A stretch of 64,000 nucleotides of DNA. Origin: Macrotis lagotis (lineage: Eukaryota > Chordata > Mammalia > Peramelemorphia > Peramelidae). Below, in pieces: positions 11,385 to 24,750 of this stretch. The notes below the pieces were generated by a model that searched no databases, was not told where the DNA came from, and saw only the letters and a program-made list of their open reading frames with translations. Each line of letters begins with the position of its first letter. The first letter of the stretch is position 1. Where the stretch lies: positions 624,477,852 to 624,541,851 of the forward strand of contig NC_133666.1 in the NCBI RefSeq assembly GCF_037893015.1, written 5' to 3'. The position numbers and the translations under genes are program-made.

Positions 11385-11512
11385 ATCAAGTCCCACTCCA
11401 GACCTTCTTCCTCAATGTCATACATCAGATTCATCAGACGCCTTTTGAAGAAAATCTCAAAGCGAAGGTCGTCCTCGAACACAAGAGATTTCTCCAGCCC
11501 TCGCTCCACAAT
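11385..11512 (-). CDS. COLGALT1: COLGALT1 coding exon 10 (residues 426-467), last exon visible
   Basis: Encodes [40 protein letters not shown] and DL plus two bases of the next codon. Acceptor CATCAG, donor GTGAGT. The human counterpart ends EGLDWDLI, where D461-x-D463 is the second DxD motif; here the first Asp is Glu464 (codon GAG). The remaining human exons (YVGRKRMQV onward) have no visible match between 1 and 11384, so the next intron is longer than 11.3 kb. Confidence 0.94.
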
Positions 11513-14500
11513 CTGATGATGAAACGGGTGATATGAATGAGGATGGAGAACTGGAAGCCCAATCCATAAAGGCTTTGGGACTTAGAGATCTCCAAGTTTC
11601 TTAGTGGTCACTCCCATTGGATTGAAACAGGTGTTCTCTGACCTGCTTCACCCACAAGCACAAGCCTGTCCGGCACACCTCTACCTGCTGATTCAGCGTG
11701 TATCAGATTTGGAGATGAAAGATGGGGACACACTACTCCAAGCTCAGAATCATGCATTCAGGGACAAAGAGAAACTACTTAAACACATATAGGTGTATCT
11801 ATACACAAGCTTTTGCAAAAGACTATCATTTAAATAAACCAGAATTTAAATAACCAGAGATCCATGTGAATATTATGACTTTCTCATGTCCTCTCTAATC
11901 AATGGAATGTCCCCCCAGCCCCCCCACAGAATCCAATGGCTTAGGGGCAATTGAGGGTCTTCAGGGCCTGCTTGACTTTCTCATTTCCCTAAATCCCACA
12001 AAAAAGGTAGACTCATTCCTACTAACTCAGGACGCCTATGACCCCCACAACTTATTCCAGGTATCATTCCAATAAAGCCTTTCTTCTCCCATTCCAATGA
12101 TCCTCTTCTTCCCCCAAGGCCAGTGTTTCAATCATTTTGGGGGTCTGACTAGGAATAAAGGCAACCAGTCAAGAGTCTTAGCTTTAGGAGAAGCCCTGGC
12201 CCTGGCCTGGCCTAGGCCCAGCCAACACTATCTTCCCTCTTCCTCACTCTGACCAATAACTGAAGGTCTGTATATCTACTTACTCCCTGATGCTATTTGA
12301 GATCTTCTTCCTTCTTGGCCCAGGTCACTCACTATCATCTCTCAAATAATCACAAGTGGGTCTTCTACTTCAGAAGCACCCAGCTCTCAAGGAAAAACAA
12401 CATCCTCCATCTCCCGGGCTACCCCTTCTTCCCTTCCTTTCCTTTCCCCACAACTCACAGTTGTAGAAGTACATGGCTAGATTTCCCAGCTTCTCCCTGT
12501 GCTAGAAGGTCTATAACCACCTTTTATGACATCCAGACTAGACATTCTGGGAAAGAGGGACCTTAGGGGGACACCCCAGCTGCTTCCTGGGTATGTGATA
12601 AAGGCTAAGGTGGAGAATAAGAACCAGATTTGTTCTCCTTGGTCCCAGAAGATGGAACTATGGATATCCTGCTGAGAGACAGGTTTGAGCTTCATAGAGG
12701 GGAAAACCTAGGAAAAATTAGAGCCGTCCCAAAGTGGAATAACAACAATAAAAACAACTTTCATTTCTATAGCTCTCACAGTTTGCAAAGCCCTTTTATT
12801 TACAATAAGAATGAGATGTATATAATGGTCAGATTATTAACTCCAATGCCCACACCCCCATCTGGATTGTCATGACTCCCTTGTTGGGATGCCCAAGAAG
12901 GGATTACTGCTCAGTTAAGACTACATAACCCTGGGGTCCTCCCAACCCTTGAAATAAGCATGACACCAGAATCCTAGGCATAGACTTAGAAGATTTCAAA
13001 GCTAGAAAGGACTTCTGGTGCCATCAAGTACAATCCAAGCCTGGAGAAGAGTCTCCTCTTCAACAAGGTTGACATTTGTCCTTTTTACTTAGCTGCTTCA
13101 GACAGCTAGGTGATGCAATGGATCCAGAGTCACCCCTGGAAGTCAGGAGGGCCTGAGTTCAAATCTGACCTCTGACACTGGACTCTTACTAGTTGTGTGA
13201 CCCTGAGTAAATCACTTAACCCTGATTGACTCTCCTCCCAGGCATCTCCAGTCATCCTGATTTATATCTGATCACTGGATCCAGATGGTTCTGGAGGAGA
13301 AAATGAGAATGGTGACTTGGCATAGCACCCTCTCACTCAAATCCAATTCATGTGCTTATCATTACATGACCTTCTTGAGGTAATGGTCTTCAAGAATGAA
13401 GGACAAGCACCATCATCATCATCATCATCATCATCATCTCCTTTGCTTGAAAAAGTGCCACATGGGGGAGCTCCCTCCTTCCCATTCCTGTTTGGGACAG
13501 CTCTAGATGTTAGGAAGTACATAATGACTTCATCAAACTGGAATTTTTTTTTTTTTTTTGGCTTCCACTCATTGTTCCTAGTTCTGTCCTCTGAGGACCA
13601 GACAGAGAAAGTCAAATTCTTACTTTGGAAGACAAGTCCTTCAACTCCTCCAAGGGAGTTTTATCACATTCCCCTAATCTCCCCACCCTGGTCTCTAGGC
13701 TAAAAATATCCTTCTGTGTTTGTTGGGGAATGGAAACCTATCTGCCTCTCCTGAGACACTGGCTTTGGGCCAGAAGAGTCCTTCCCATTGGCACTTACCT
13801 CCTTCCAGATTTGGTGATGACTGAGGAAGCAGCCCAACTCCCCCTTGGTGAGCGGGCGGCCATGGTAGGGATCCTGATAACCTGGAAGCATCCGAATCCC
13901 CAGCGCTTCCACTTGGCTTGTGTTCATGGCTCTAGAAGGAATATGAACAAAACTGTTTTCTAAGTCATTCAAGGCAACAGATGATGACTGAGTCATCTGC
14001 TTACAGTTCATGGGGGGGAAGAAGGGGAAGAAAACAAACTTTTATATAGTCCCTATTATAGTGTTCTATACTCTACTAAGTTCTTTACAAATATCTCATA
14101 TAATCCTCATAACAACTACCCAAGGTGGGTGCTGCAATTATTCCCATGTTTATAGTTGAGGAAATTAAGGTAAACAGAGGTTAAATGACTTGTTCAGATT
14201 CACATAGTTAGTAAATGACTGAGGCCAGATTTGAATTCCAGTCTTCCTGACTCCAGACCTAACTCCTCTTAACATAGCAACCAACTTTGAAAATATAAGC
14301 AATATTCTATACCTAGAATCCCCTATTCTTGCAAGGAAAGGAAGGAGGTACATTTTTTATTTGGGGGCCAAGTCAACTAGCTACTCCTATGAGCCCACCA
14401 GAAGCTAACCAGCATTTCATACCTCAGCATCTGCCCAGTGAGGAGGATCACTGACCACATATTCCCTCCAACAGAATAAGTTAAAAACATGTGGACCATC

Positions 14501-15393
14501 CTATTACCCATGGAGTAAGACCCAGGATTCCCATAGGAATGGAGCATGAGGTTGGCCATACTCTGGCAGGGGATGCCCTACACACCATTCCAGGGCTGAG
14601 CAATTCTGTACAATCCTTAGGAGAGTGAATCCTCATCAGAGGACTTGTCATAGCCCTGGAACTGCAATGTCACTGGTCCCTCCTGTGACCCAGGGCTTCC
14701 CCAGGTCCCCCAGCTATTCAAGACTGGAACTCACTTTCCATCGATTGCATCAACAATTTTGCATTCAATCTCTTGCTCATAGAGAGTCTTCAGCATACGC
14801 TCACGTCTGTCTAGTCGACGTTTAAGATTAATCATGAAGACCTACAAGGCCAAACATAAGCCACAGTCAAACTCCAGAGTCTTCCTCCATCCTCTTCTTC
14901 CCCTTCTCCTCCCACATTTGGCTCTCCTCAAGACCAATGACAAATTCTTACCTCATCAAAGCCCATCTTATCGGGTACCTTGGCTTGGACAGAGGTAAAA
15001 TGTGAAGGTTCCACTGGGGGGTACTTTACTACAGGAAAATAAAAGATAAAAAGACATGTATAACAGATTTTGTGGTATCAAAGAACTGGGAACAAAGTAG
15101 ATATCTATCACCTTCATGCCCCAGAAACCTTATCATCCTACAAGATCACATTTTGGCACTTGGCACTCACACCTCATCAGAACCAACTACTCCTAGGACC
15201 ACTCTGAATGGAAGATGGAGCAGAAAGCTGTCTCTTCATTCATTTCCTTCCTTGTACTTCTTTGGATTTCCTGCTCCCAAACTGGGTCCCTTTCTTTCTC
15301 CCCCACCTCTACTTTTTAGCTTCCGTAAGTGAAATATTTTCCCTCAAAAGATTGTAAACTCCTTGAGAGTAGGAATTTTCTTTTTTCATATAT

Positions 15394-15439
<46 letters not shown>

Positions 15440-18400
15440 TTCCACTGCTTAGCAAAGTGCCTGGTATATAGTAGATGTTTAATACATGTTTATTGACTAT
15501 CTGATTAATGGCTAAACAAATTGTGATACATGAATCCAATGTAATATTACTATGCTGTAAGAGAGCGAATATGAAGAGTACAGAAAAGATTGGAGTAAGT
15601 TGCATGAACTGAAACAGAGCAAAATAAAAAGAACCAGGCAAACAATTCACACAAGACAACAATAATAATAAATAGAAAAAAGAACACAAAACAAAAATGA
15701 CCACACTTGACCCTAAAGAAAAAATGTACCTCTTTCCTTTCTTTACAGGAATGGGGGATTCTGGACACAGAACATTGCACATACTTTCAAACTTTTGTTA
15801 TGTTACCTGGGTTTGCTTAACTTACTTCTCCCCTTCCCCACTGATTTTTTCAATCTTTATTAAAAGGGATGGCTCTCTGAGTAGGGAGGGAAGAGAAAAT
15901 ATATTTGGAAATTAAAGTGATTTTAAAAAAAAGATTAAATGGGGTATTTTTTTAGGTTTTTGCAAGGCAAATGGGGTTAAGTGGCTTGCCCAAGGCCACA
16001 CAGCTAGGTAATTATTAAGTGTCTGAGACTGGATTTGAACCCAGGCACTCCTGACTCCAAGGCCAGTGCTTTATCCACTACGCCACCTAGCCACCCCAGA
16101 TTAAATGGTTTTTAAAAGACATGCATGATAGTTCATCTATTGATCTAGCCTCCAAATGTCAGAAATGTGAATTCAAAGCCAACAACTACATATATCCACA
16201 CATATAATTCCTGCCTTCAAGGACACATTCTCCAAATACAAAGTCATATCATACCATATCACCAAACATAAGGAAAACAGATACACATACACAGGAAACC
16301 ATAGATGAGATGTACATAAGAACAATGAAATAGGAAAAAAACTACAGATGGGGAATCAATTTGTGTTTATTCTGTAAGGATACCAGAGAGAAGGAAGGAA
16401 ATGTCTGGAAGGAAATTGTTAAATTGAATCAGCCAGGGAAATCTTCAAGAAAGAGCTTTTTCCTCCATAGAGGAGGAAATGAGCAGAGGTGAACAGACTA
16501 ACATTCCAGGCTAGGAGGATGAGAAGCAGATTGGCTGGAGCAGAAGGAACACCACACAGATTGGAGCTATTGCCTTCTCCACTAAAAATGCCCAGGGATA
16601 GGAACCTGGCCTTTTGAAAGTTGAGCTGACCTCCACCAACCTTCAGTTCTTTCAGGCCTGTCTGGAATCAGGACAAAGACATAGTGTGAACCTTCCCCAA
16701 GAAATGCAAGGAGTCAAACAGGCACTGGTCTGTGCTATGGACTGGACTACAGCCAGAACAGGAAGGCAGCTGTAGGAACTACCAGCAGAAGCCAACTTGC
16801 CAAGCACCTCCAACGAAGGGTCTGCCCTCTGGGCTCATATGTCCTCAACTTTTGCAATCTAATTTCTTTTTTGCTCAACTTCTGTTCCCTTCCAAATTAT
16901 TAGTACTTGTTAAGGATGCAATCCACTGACCTTTTCTCCTTTCTTATTCCCCCTGACCTTTCTATGGTATTTGACGTTATTTAAGAGACAGTACAGTGCT
17001 ATGTAAAAAAACTACTGAACTTGAAATGTGTCATTTAAACCCTTCACATCTCCAATCTACCTTTTCCAGTTTGTTATGCATGATTCCTCATCATACATTC
17101 AATGATATGGACCATCTCCCATCTTTATCCTTTCTCGTCCTATCAATGTTTAATATGCATCCCTTTCTCTTTCATATGTCTCTTAGATCTCCTAATTTCC
17201 TCAAACAAAATAACACCTTCTCCTGTCACCACATAGCAGAGTTAATGTACATAGTAGGAGTTTAACAAATACTTCTTAATCAATTTATTCTTTTTTTTTT
17301 TGCAAGGCAAATGGGGTTAAGTGGCTTGCCCAAGGCCACACTGCTAGGTAATTATTAAGTGTCTGAGACTGGATTTGAACCCAGGTATTCCTGACTCCAA
17401 GGCTGGTGCTTTATCCACTATGCCACCTAGCCGCCCCCTTAATCAATTTATTCTTGACTTTGCTAATTACTGAACTTGAGCAAGCCATTTACCTTCTCTG
17501 GGTCTAAGTTTTCCCATCTGTAAAATGAAGAGGTTGGGCTAGATAATGTCTAAGACCACCTGTAGTTCTTAATCTATCATCCTGTGATGACTTTCTTCCT
17601 TTTCACAATATTCAGGTCTCTTTTCCCATTCCTCTGTCTCCTATCTTCTCCCACTCTAAGAAAGGATATTCTGCAAGAAGCAAATGAACTTAGCAATTGC
17701 TTATGAAATGTTCTGCTTTGGGTCAGGTGCTGTGCCATGCAATGGAAATTCAAAGACAAATAAGAGTTGAATGTAAATCCTCTTCTCACTTCATTCATCC
17801 AGAAAACATTCTAATGATTTCAATTAATGGCTGCACCGAAGATTTCCAATTCCCCTTGATCTCTTTCTGAGCCTCCAGATCCACATCTTTACTTGATATC
17901 CCACCAGCACAACAAATACGTATCTTTTTCCCAAAAATATCTCTCCTTTCTTTATCTATATTGCATTGATGGCCCGACTATTCTCCCAACCTCACAGGAC
18001 CTAAGTCATCTCTGACTCCTCATCCCCCCCACTATCTCCTGACTTTCACTAAGTTCTGCTTATTATTTCTTCCAAGTGTTTCTCTATCCTTTCTTTACCA
18101 TTATTTCCCCTCCTTTTTTAATTTCCATAGCCCAGTTCCCCTGATCCCCCAGAGAAGTCTCTCAAAAGAAAAAAGCCAGGGGTTGGCAGGATTTCTTATT
18201 CTAATATGGATCTCCTAAATTTGCAGAATTTCACTGCTTTTTTCTCCAGCAGTAACTGGTACCCATATGGTCCCCTTCTTTACAACATCCTCAGAGTCTG
18301 TCCATAATTCCCAATACACACAATGAGTAATCTTGAGTTATTCTTAAATTATTCAGATTATTGAATAATCTTTAGTTATTCTCAGGTTATTTAGGGATCC

Positions 18401-21400
18401 TGGCACAAATTTAAAAAATAAAGTGGTATGTTTCAGGTGATCTTCCTAAAGCACAGGTCTATCCATATCACCTTGTCCTCTACTCAACAAATTTCAATGT
18501 TTCTTTCTATACCTCTAGGACTGAGCATGAACTCCTCTGCTAGGCTTTTACAGCCTGCTAGACCCTTCTTAGCAATCTTCTTTACTAGCAATTGATTTTC
18601 TTGTTGTCTTTGAATATGAATCCTACAACTCTTAACTGTAGGCATCTTCACTGACTGTCCCCCCCATGTCTGAGATTCTCTCCTTCCTTACCCCCACTCC
18701 TGGCTTCTCTTGCTTCCTTCAAGACTCAGTTAAATGCTACCTTTGGGGCAGTTAGGTAGTATAGTGGATAGAGAACAATCCCTAGAATCAAGAGGACCTG
18801 AGTTCAAATCCTAATTCAGACACTAGACATTTTTATTTGCTGTGTGACTCTGGTCAGGTCATTTAACCCCAATTACTTTGTGGGGGAGAATCAAATGGCA
18901 CCATTTGTAAGAGACCTTTCCCAGTGTTCTCTTCCCAACAGCTAGAGTCTTCCATCTGAGATTGCTTTCATTTACATGTGAATATATCTTGTATGTACAT
19001 AGCTATATTCAAGTTGTCTCCTCCACTAAAATGTGAGTTCTTTGAGGTCAGGGTATCTGTTTTTGCATTTCTTTATATCACAATAATACCTGGCTCATTT
19101 GTTGATCAGTTGTTTCAATCATGTCTGACTCACATCAAAACTGTCTGGTATTGGCTAAGAAACAGAGCAGTGGACCAGTGGAATAGACTAGATGCAACAG
19201 CAGGAAATGATTATAGTAATCTGCTGTTTGATAAACCCAAAGAGTCCAGCTATTTGGATAAAAATTCTCTTGTCGATAAAAACTGCTGGGAAAATTATAA
19301 GTTAGTATGGAAGAAACTTAGATTAGACCAACACCTCACACCCTATACCAAGATAAGATCCAAATGGATACAGGATTTAGACATAAAAAACAATACTATA
19401 AGTAAATTAGAAGATCAAGGACTAGTTTACCTGTCAGATCTATGGAAAGGGAAGCAGTTTATGACTAAGGAAGAGTTGGAGAACATCACTAAAAACAAAC
19501 TAGATGATTTTGATTACATTAAATTAAAAAGCTTTTGCACAGATGAAACCACTGTAACCAAGATCAAAAGAAATGTAGTAAACTGGGAAACAATCTTTAC
19601 AACCAATGTTTCTGACAAAGGACTCATTTGTAAAATACACAGAGAACTGAGTCATATTTTAAAAACGAAGCCATTCCCCAATTGACAAATATGCAAAAAG
19701 GATATGCAAAGACAATTTACAGATGAGGAGATCAAAGCAATCCATAGTCATATGAAAAATTGCTCTAAATCACTATTTATTAGAGAAATGCAAATTAAAG
19801 CTTCTCTGAGGTACCACCTCACACCTCTCAGACTGGCCAATATGACCAGAAAGGATAATGATCATTGTTGGAAGGGTTGTGGGAAAACTGGGACACTATT
19901 ACATTGTTGGTGGAGCTGTGAACTCATCCAACCTCTCTGGAGAGAAATTTGGAGCTACACCCAAAGGGCAACAAAAATGTGCATACCCTTTGACCCAGCA
20001 ATACCACTACTGGGTCTACACCCTGAAGAGATCATGAAAAAGGGTAAAAACATCACTTGTACAAAAATATTCATAGCAGCCCTGTTTGTGGTGGCAAAGA
20101 ATTGGAAATTAAGTAAATGTCCTTCAATTGGGGAATGGCTTAGCAAACTGTGGTATATGTATGTCATGGAACACTATTGTTCTACTAGAAACCAGGAGGG
20201 ATGGGAATTCAGGGAAGCCTGAAAGGAGTTGCATGAACTGATCCTGAGTGAGATAAGCAGAACCAGGAAAGCACTATACACCCTAACAGCAACATGGGGG
20301 CAATGATCAAACTTGATGGACTTGCTCATTCCATCAGTGCAACAATCAGGGACAATTTGGGGCTGTCTGTGATGGAGAATACCATCTGTATCCAGAGGAA
20401 AAACTGTGGAGTTTGAACAAAAACCAAGGTCTATTACCTTAAATTTGGGGAAAAAAACCTGATATCTTACTGTCTGATCTTGCTATCTCTTATACTTTAT
20501 GTTTCTTCCTAAAGGATATGATTTCTCTCTCATCACATTCAATTTGGATCAATGTATATCATGGAAACAATGTAACAACTGACAAATTGCCTTCGGGGGG
20601 GAGTAAGATTAGGGAAAAATTGTAAAACTCAAAAAACTCAAAAATAAATAAAATCTTAGAAAATTGAAAAAAATCATCATCTCTGACTCTTCAGGACCTC
20701 ATTTGGGGTTTTCTTGGCAGAGATACTGGAGTAGTTTGTCATTTTTTTTCCTCCAGCTCATTTGAAAGGTGAGGAAACTAAGACAACTAGGCCAAACACC
20801 CACAAATCTATGATGTTTCAGGGAGGAAATAAATTTTGTCTTCTTGGATTTGGAAAGCTGTCAAGTTCTGACTAAACAGAAAGCTCAATTTTGATTCCAA
20901 ACAACAGATGACAAAGCATTTCTACCTTTCAGTGAAAAGTGGGAGACTATATAATACTTGCTAATAGACATGATGCCAGCAGTGGTTAGTTTTGTGTAAT
21001 TACTTTTCTTCAATACTAGAGAGGATTCTAATGATGGGTGGGGAATAAACTGGGAAATGACTAAGAGCTAGGTGGCTGTGCATAGAACATCATACTCTAG
21101 AATCAGGAATTCCCAAGGTCTAATTCAAATCAAGACACTAAGTAGTTCTGTGACCCTGAGCAAGTCACTTAACCACTATCAATTTCAGTTTCCATATATG
21201 CAAAATTAATAGCACATACTTCTCAGGAGTATTGTAAAGATCAAATGAGATAATATTTCTAAAGTGCTTTGCAAATCCCAAAGGATTCTACAAATGCTAT
21301 TAATGATAATAATAATATCTTTAAATAGTTCTACGATCCTCTGCCTTGCCCCATTTCCATCTCCAAGCCTTATCTTCTGCAATCCAAATCCTATCCATTC

Positions 21401-24400
21401 TTTTTTTTTAAGGTTTTTTTTTGCAAGGCCCAAGGCCACACAGCTAGGTAATTATTAAGTGTCTGAGACCAGATTTGAACCCAGGTACTCCTAACTCCAG
21501 GGCCAGTGCTTTATCCACTGTGCCACCTAGCTGCCCCTTCTATCCATTCTTTAAAGACAATTTTGCCCTACATCATCCATGAAATTTTCCCAAACTACTC
21601 CTGGATACCATGACCTCTCCCTCCTTCAAGTTTCTATATATTGTCTATAACCCTCAACCACATCAGTCTTATGGATAATTGCCTCTGGAATTAGGAGTTT
21701 GAGATCCTAATGACCAAATACATGATCCCTGTACTCACAAGAAACTTAGTGGTAGCCTAGATTCTGATTAGAAAGAGATTTGATCTCGAGAGAGATATAG
21801 TTTCTACTTCCATGTTGCCCAATTCAATCTTGGGAGATGGGCATGGCTGTGTACGGGGAGCTGTTCATTTGGGATTTCACAAAGGACACAAAGAATTTCT
21901 AAATATAGAGTGTGAAATGGAGAGAGAGGAAGAAGATAGTCATTTCCAGAGAGACTGGGATTGGACTTACCCATGACCTCAAGCTGGACATGCATGAAAC
22001 TCTCAGTCTCATCTCGCAGGGAACTGTGGGCCCTCAGTGGCACAGGGAGGAAGCCATAGACCTCCTTGTTGCAGACAAACATCTGCACTTCTGCAAGCAG
22101 CAAAAAAACAAAAAATAAATCAAGGTGTAATTGTGCTGTATAATGATACATGAACATTCAAATACCAAGCTGATTAAAAGACAATGGTAGGTTGGATGGA
22201 CGAGCAGGTTATTTATGCAATTTGAGATTTTATCATTATCCTTGGAGTAGAGACCTGTCAAATATCATGTAGATGCCCCAAGTCTATAATAAGACAAAGA
22301 TGCTCACCTGCTTGCTTACAGGAAAAAGCAAAGACAATGATGTCATCAAAGGACCAGGTGTAATCAGGATGTGGGGGATAGAAGGCGAGCTCCCGGGAAG
22401 CCTCTTTCCTCAGGTCTATCAAAAAGGTGGAGTGCACCATGGGAACAGCAAAGCAGCCACGGCGATCCCGCCTCCTGATGGGTATGTATGCAGGTGTTCG
22501 TTTGTAATAGCCCTGCAAGGAAAGACAACTGAGTCCCAAAGTAAAAGGGGAATACCCAGAGAACTCCCAAGAGATATTCAGAGCCCTCGAAGATGAGTTC
22601 AAGAGGACGAAGATGATAAACAGCGAAAAGTTGCTACTGTTTCTATGCAAAACAGTGTAAATGCAGAGAAAGCAGGAACTGATGAGAAACTCAATCAATA
22701 AGCATTTATTGATAGCTTTATTAATTTACTAATGTGTCAGATATTATACTAAATGTATTCAAAAATATTTAAAGAAAGGTTAAAAACAGTCCCTGCCCTC
22801 ACAGAGCTTACATTTCAGCAGAAAGCAAAAGACAAAGTTACTTGGGTCCTAGAAAAATAAAGGCAGAGCAGACAAACCCTGATTTTTTTTTAAAATGACC
22901 AATTCAGAAGCCAACAGAATTAGGGCTACCAAAATCCTGCATGTGGGCCCCAAGAGTAACTTTTATGTTCCCCACAGATATCATCACACATTTTATAGAA
23001 GTCATGATCTGCCTACCTGAGAAGTCATCCCACACCAGAAATTGGAATAAGCAGCTCTGGAGTCCAGCATAGGAGCCACGACTGTCTTGTTCTCTGCGAT
23101 CAGCAGGGACAGAGTGTCTGGGTTTATAAGAAGATTATCTGCATCCAGAAACTAAAAAAGCAGAAGTGAATCACAGTAGAATTGACATCATGTGACTGAA
23201 GCAGCCATCACCCAGCTGGCTTCTCCAAAATTCCAGCTTCCTCCTGCCCTCCAGTCTCTTTCACACTAACCAGTATAGCATTCTTTACATCCCAGTCAAC
23301 CCAGATATTTCTTCACATGGCAGCTTTATTTAATCACAATTTATTATTAGCCTGTGTTCTTAACACATCTTCATTTTCAAATATAATCATATCCCTTCCT
23401 TCTCTACCCATTGAGCATCTTTTGTATCCAAAGCTTTAAAAAAGAGGAAAGCAAACAAAAGTGTGCATACCCTTTGACCCAGCAATACCACTACTGGGTC
23501 TATACCCTGAAGAGATGAGGAAAAAGGGTAAAAACATTACTTGTACAAAAATATTTATAGCAGCCCTGTTTGTGGTGGCAAAGAATTGGAAATCAAGTAA
23601 ATGTCCTTCAATTGGGGAATAGCTTAGCAAACTGTGGTATATGTATGTCATGGAACACTATTGCTCTATTAGAAACCAGGAGGGACGGGATTTCAGGGAA
23701 GCCTGGAGGGATTTGCATGAACTGATGCTGAGTGAGATGAGCAGAACCAGAAAAACACTGTATACCCTAACAGCAACATGGGAGTGATGATCAACCTTGA
23801 AGGACTTGTTCATTCCATCAGTGTAACAATTGGGAGCAATTTTGGGCTGTCTGCAAAGGAGAGTGCCATCTGTATCCAGATAAGGAGCTGTGGAGTTTGA
23901 ACACAGTTCAAGGACTATTCCCTTTAATTTAGAAAAAAAACAGATATCTTATTGTCTGATCTTGTTACCTCTTAGATTTCTCATCTCTTCTTTAAGGATA
24001 TGATTTCTCTCTCATCACACCCAATTTGGATCAAGGTACAACATGGAAACAAAGTAAAGACTGACAGATTGCTTTCCATGGGGGGGGGGTGGGGGGGGAG
24101 GGAAGTAAAATTGGAGGGAAAGTTGTAAAACTCAAATAATATATTTAATAAAAATAAATTTAAAAAAGAGGAAAGCAACTCAGAAAAATTAACATCTCAA
24201 CTGGTTCTGCTAGTCTATGTGATGTCACTGACAGTATGGGGCAAAGACCTCCCCCTTCCAAGCAGTCATCAAACCTTTAATGAGAACATCTTGAATTTGA
24301 CCAACTATTTGATTACTTACTAACCATATTATCACACTGACCAAACATACGGTCATTAACTAACTAAACTATCATATTGACCAACCATATAGTTAGTGAC

Positions 24401-24693
24401 TAACTATACCATCATGCTGACCAACCCTATGGTTACTGACAAACCATATTATCATCTTGACCAATCACATGGTTTTTGATTAACCATAGTATCGTCTAGG
24501 CTACATCTCTTCTTCTTCTCCACAAAAATAGTATGAGGATCTTTGGCAAATGTTTCTCTAAAACTTGGGCAAGCCAGATGATTCCTTTCATCTACTAGTA
24601 GAATAACCTGTCAAAAAAGATGAAGTAAATCTGACATGATCTATTCTTGACAAAGCTATATTAGATCTCTGTGATCTCTGCTCCTCTAAGCAA

Positions 24694-24750
<57 letters not shown>

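Larger units (their letters stand above)
19100..20812 (-). mobile_element. MAR1-type SINE, antisense, split by an L1
   Basis: The left piece 19100-19131 (AGTTGTTTCAATCATGTCTG) and right piece 20677-20812 (TCTTGGCAGAGATACTGGAG; GAGGAAACTAAGACAACTAG) form one SINE body with the L1 at 19132-20676 between them. Confidence 0.75.

Noticed and set aside
13337..13703. Poly-Asp or poly-Ser open frames
   Set aside because: They come from the CAT tail of a SINE and a poly(T) run in an L3 fragment.
15309..15782. 157-codon minus-strand open frame with hydrophobic stretches
   Set aside because: Runs through an L1 3' end and a (CA)n microsatellite (Cys-Val repeats); no homology and no splice support.
18978..19133. 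Start codon at 18978 as the start of the following long open frame
   Set aside because: The first 50 or so codons are L2 and SINE sequence fused by chance to the L1 ORF2 remnant; not a chimeric gene.
24291..24500. Possible CRISPR-like array
   Set aside because: The units are contiguous 40-bp tandem repeats without unique spacers, in a vertebrate intron.
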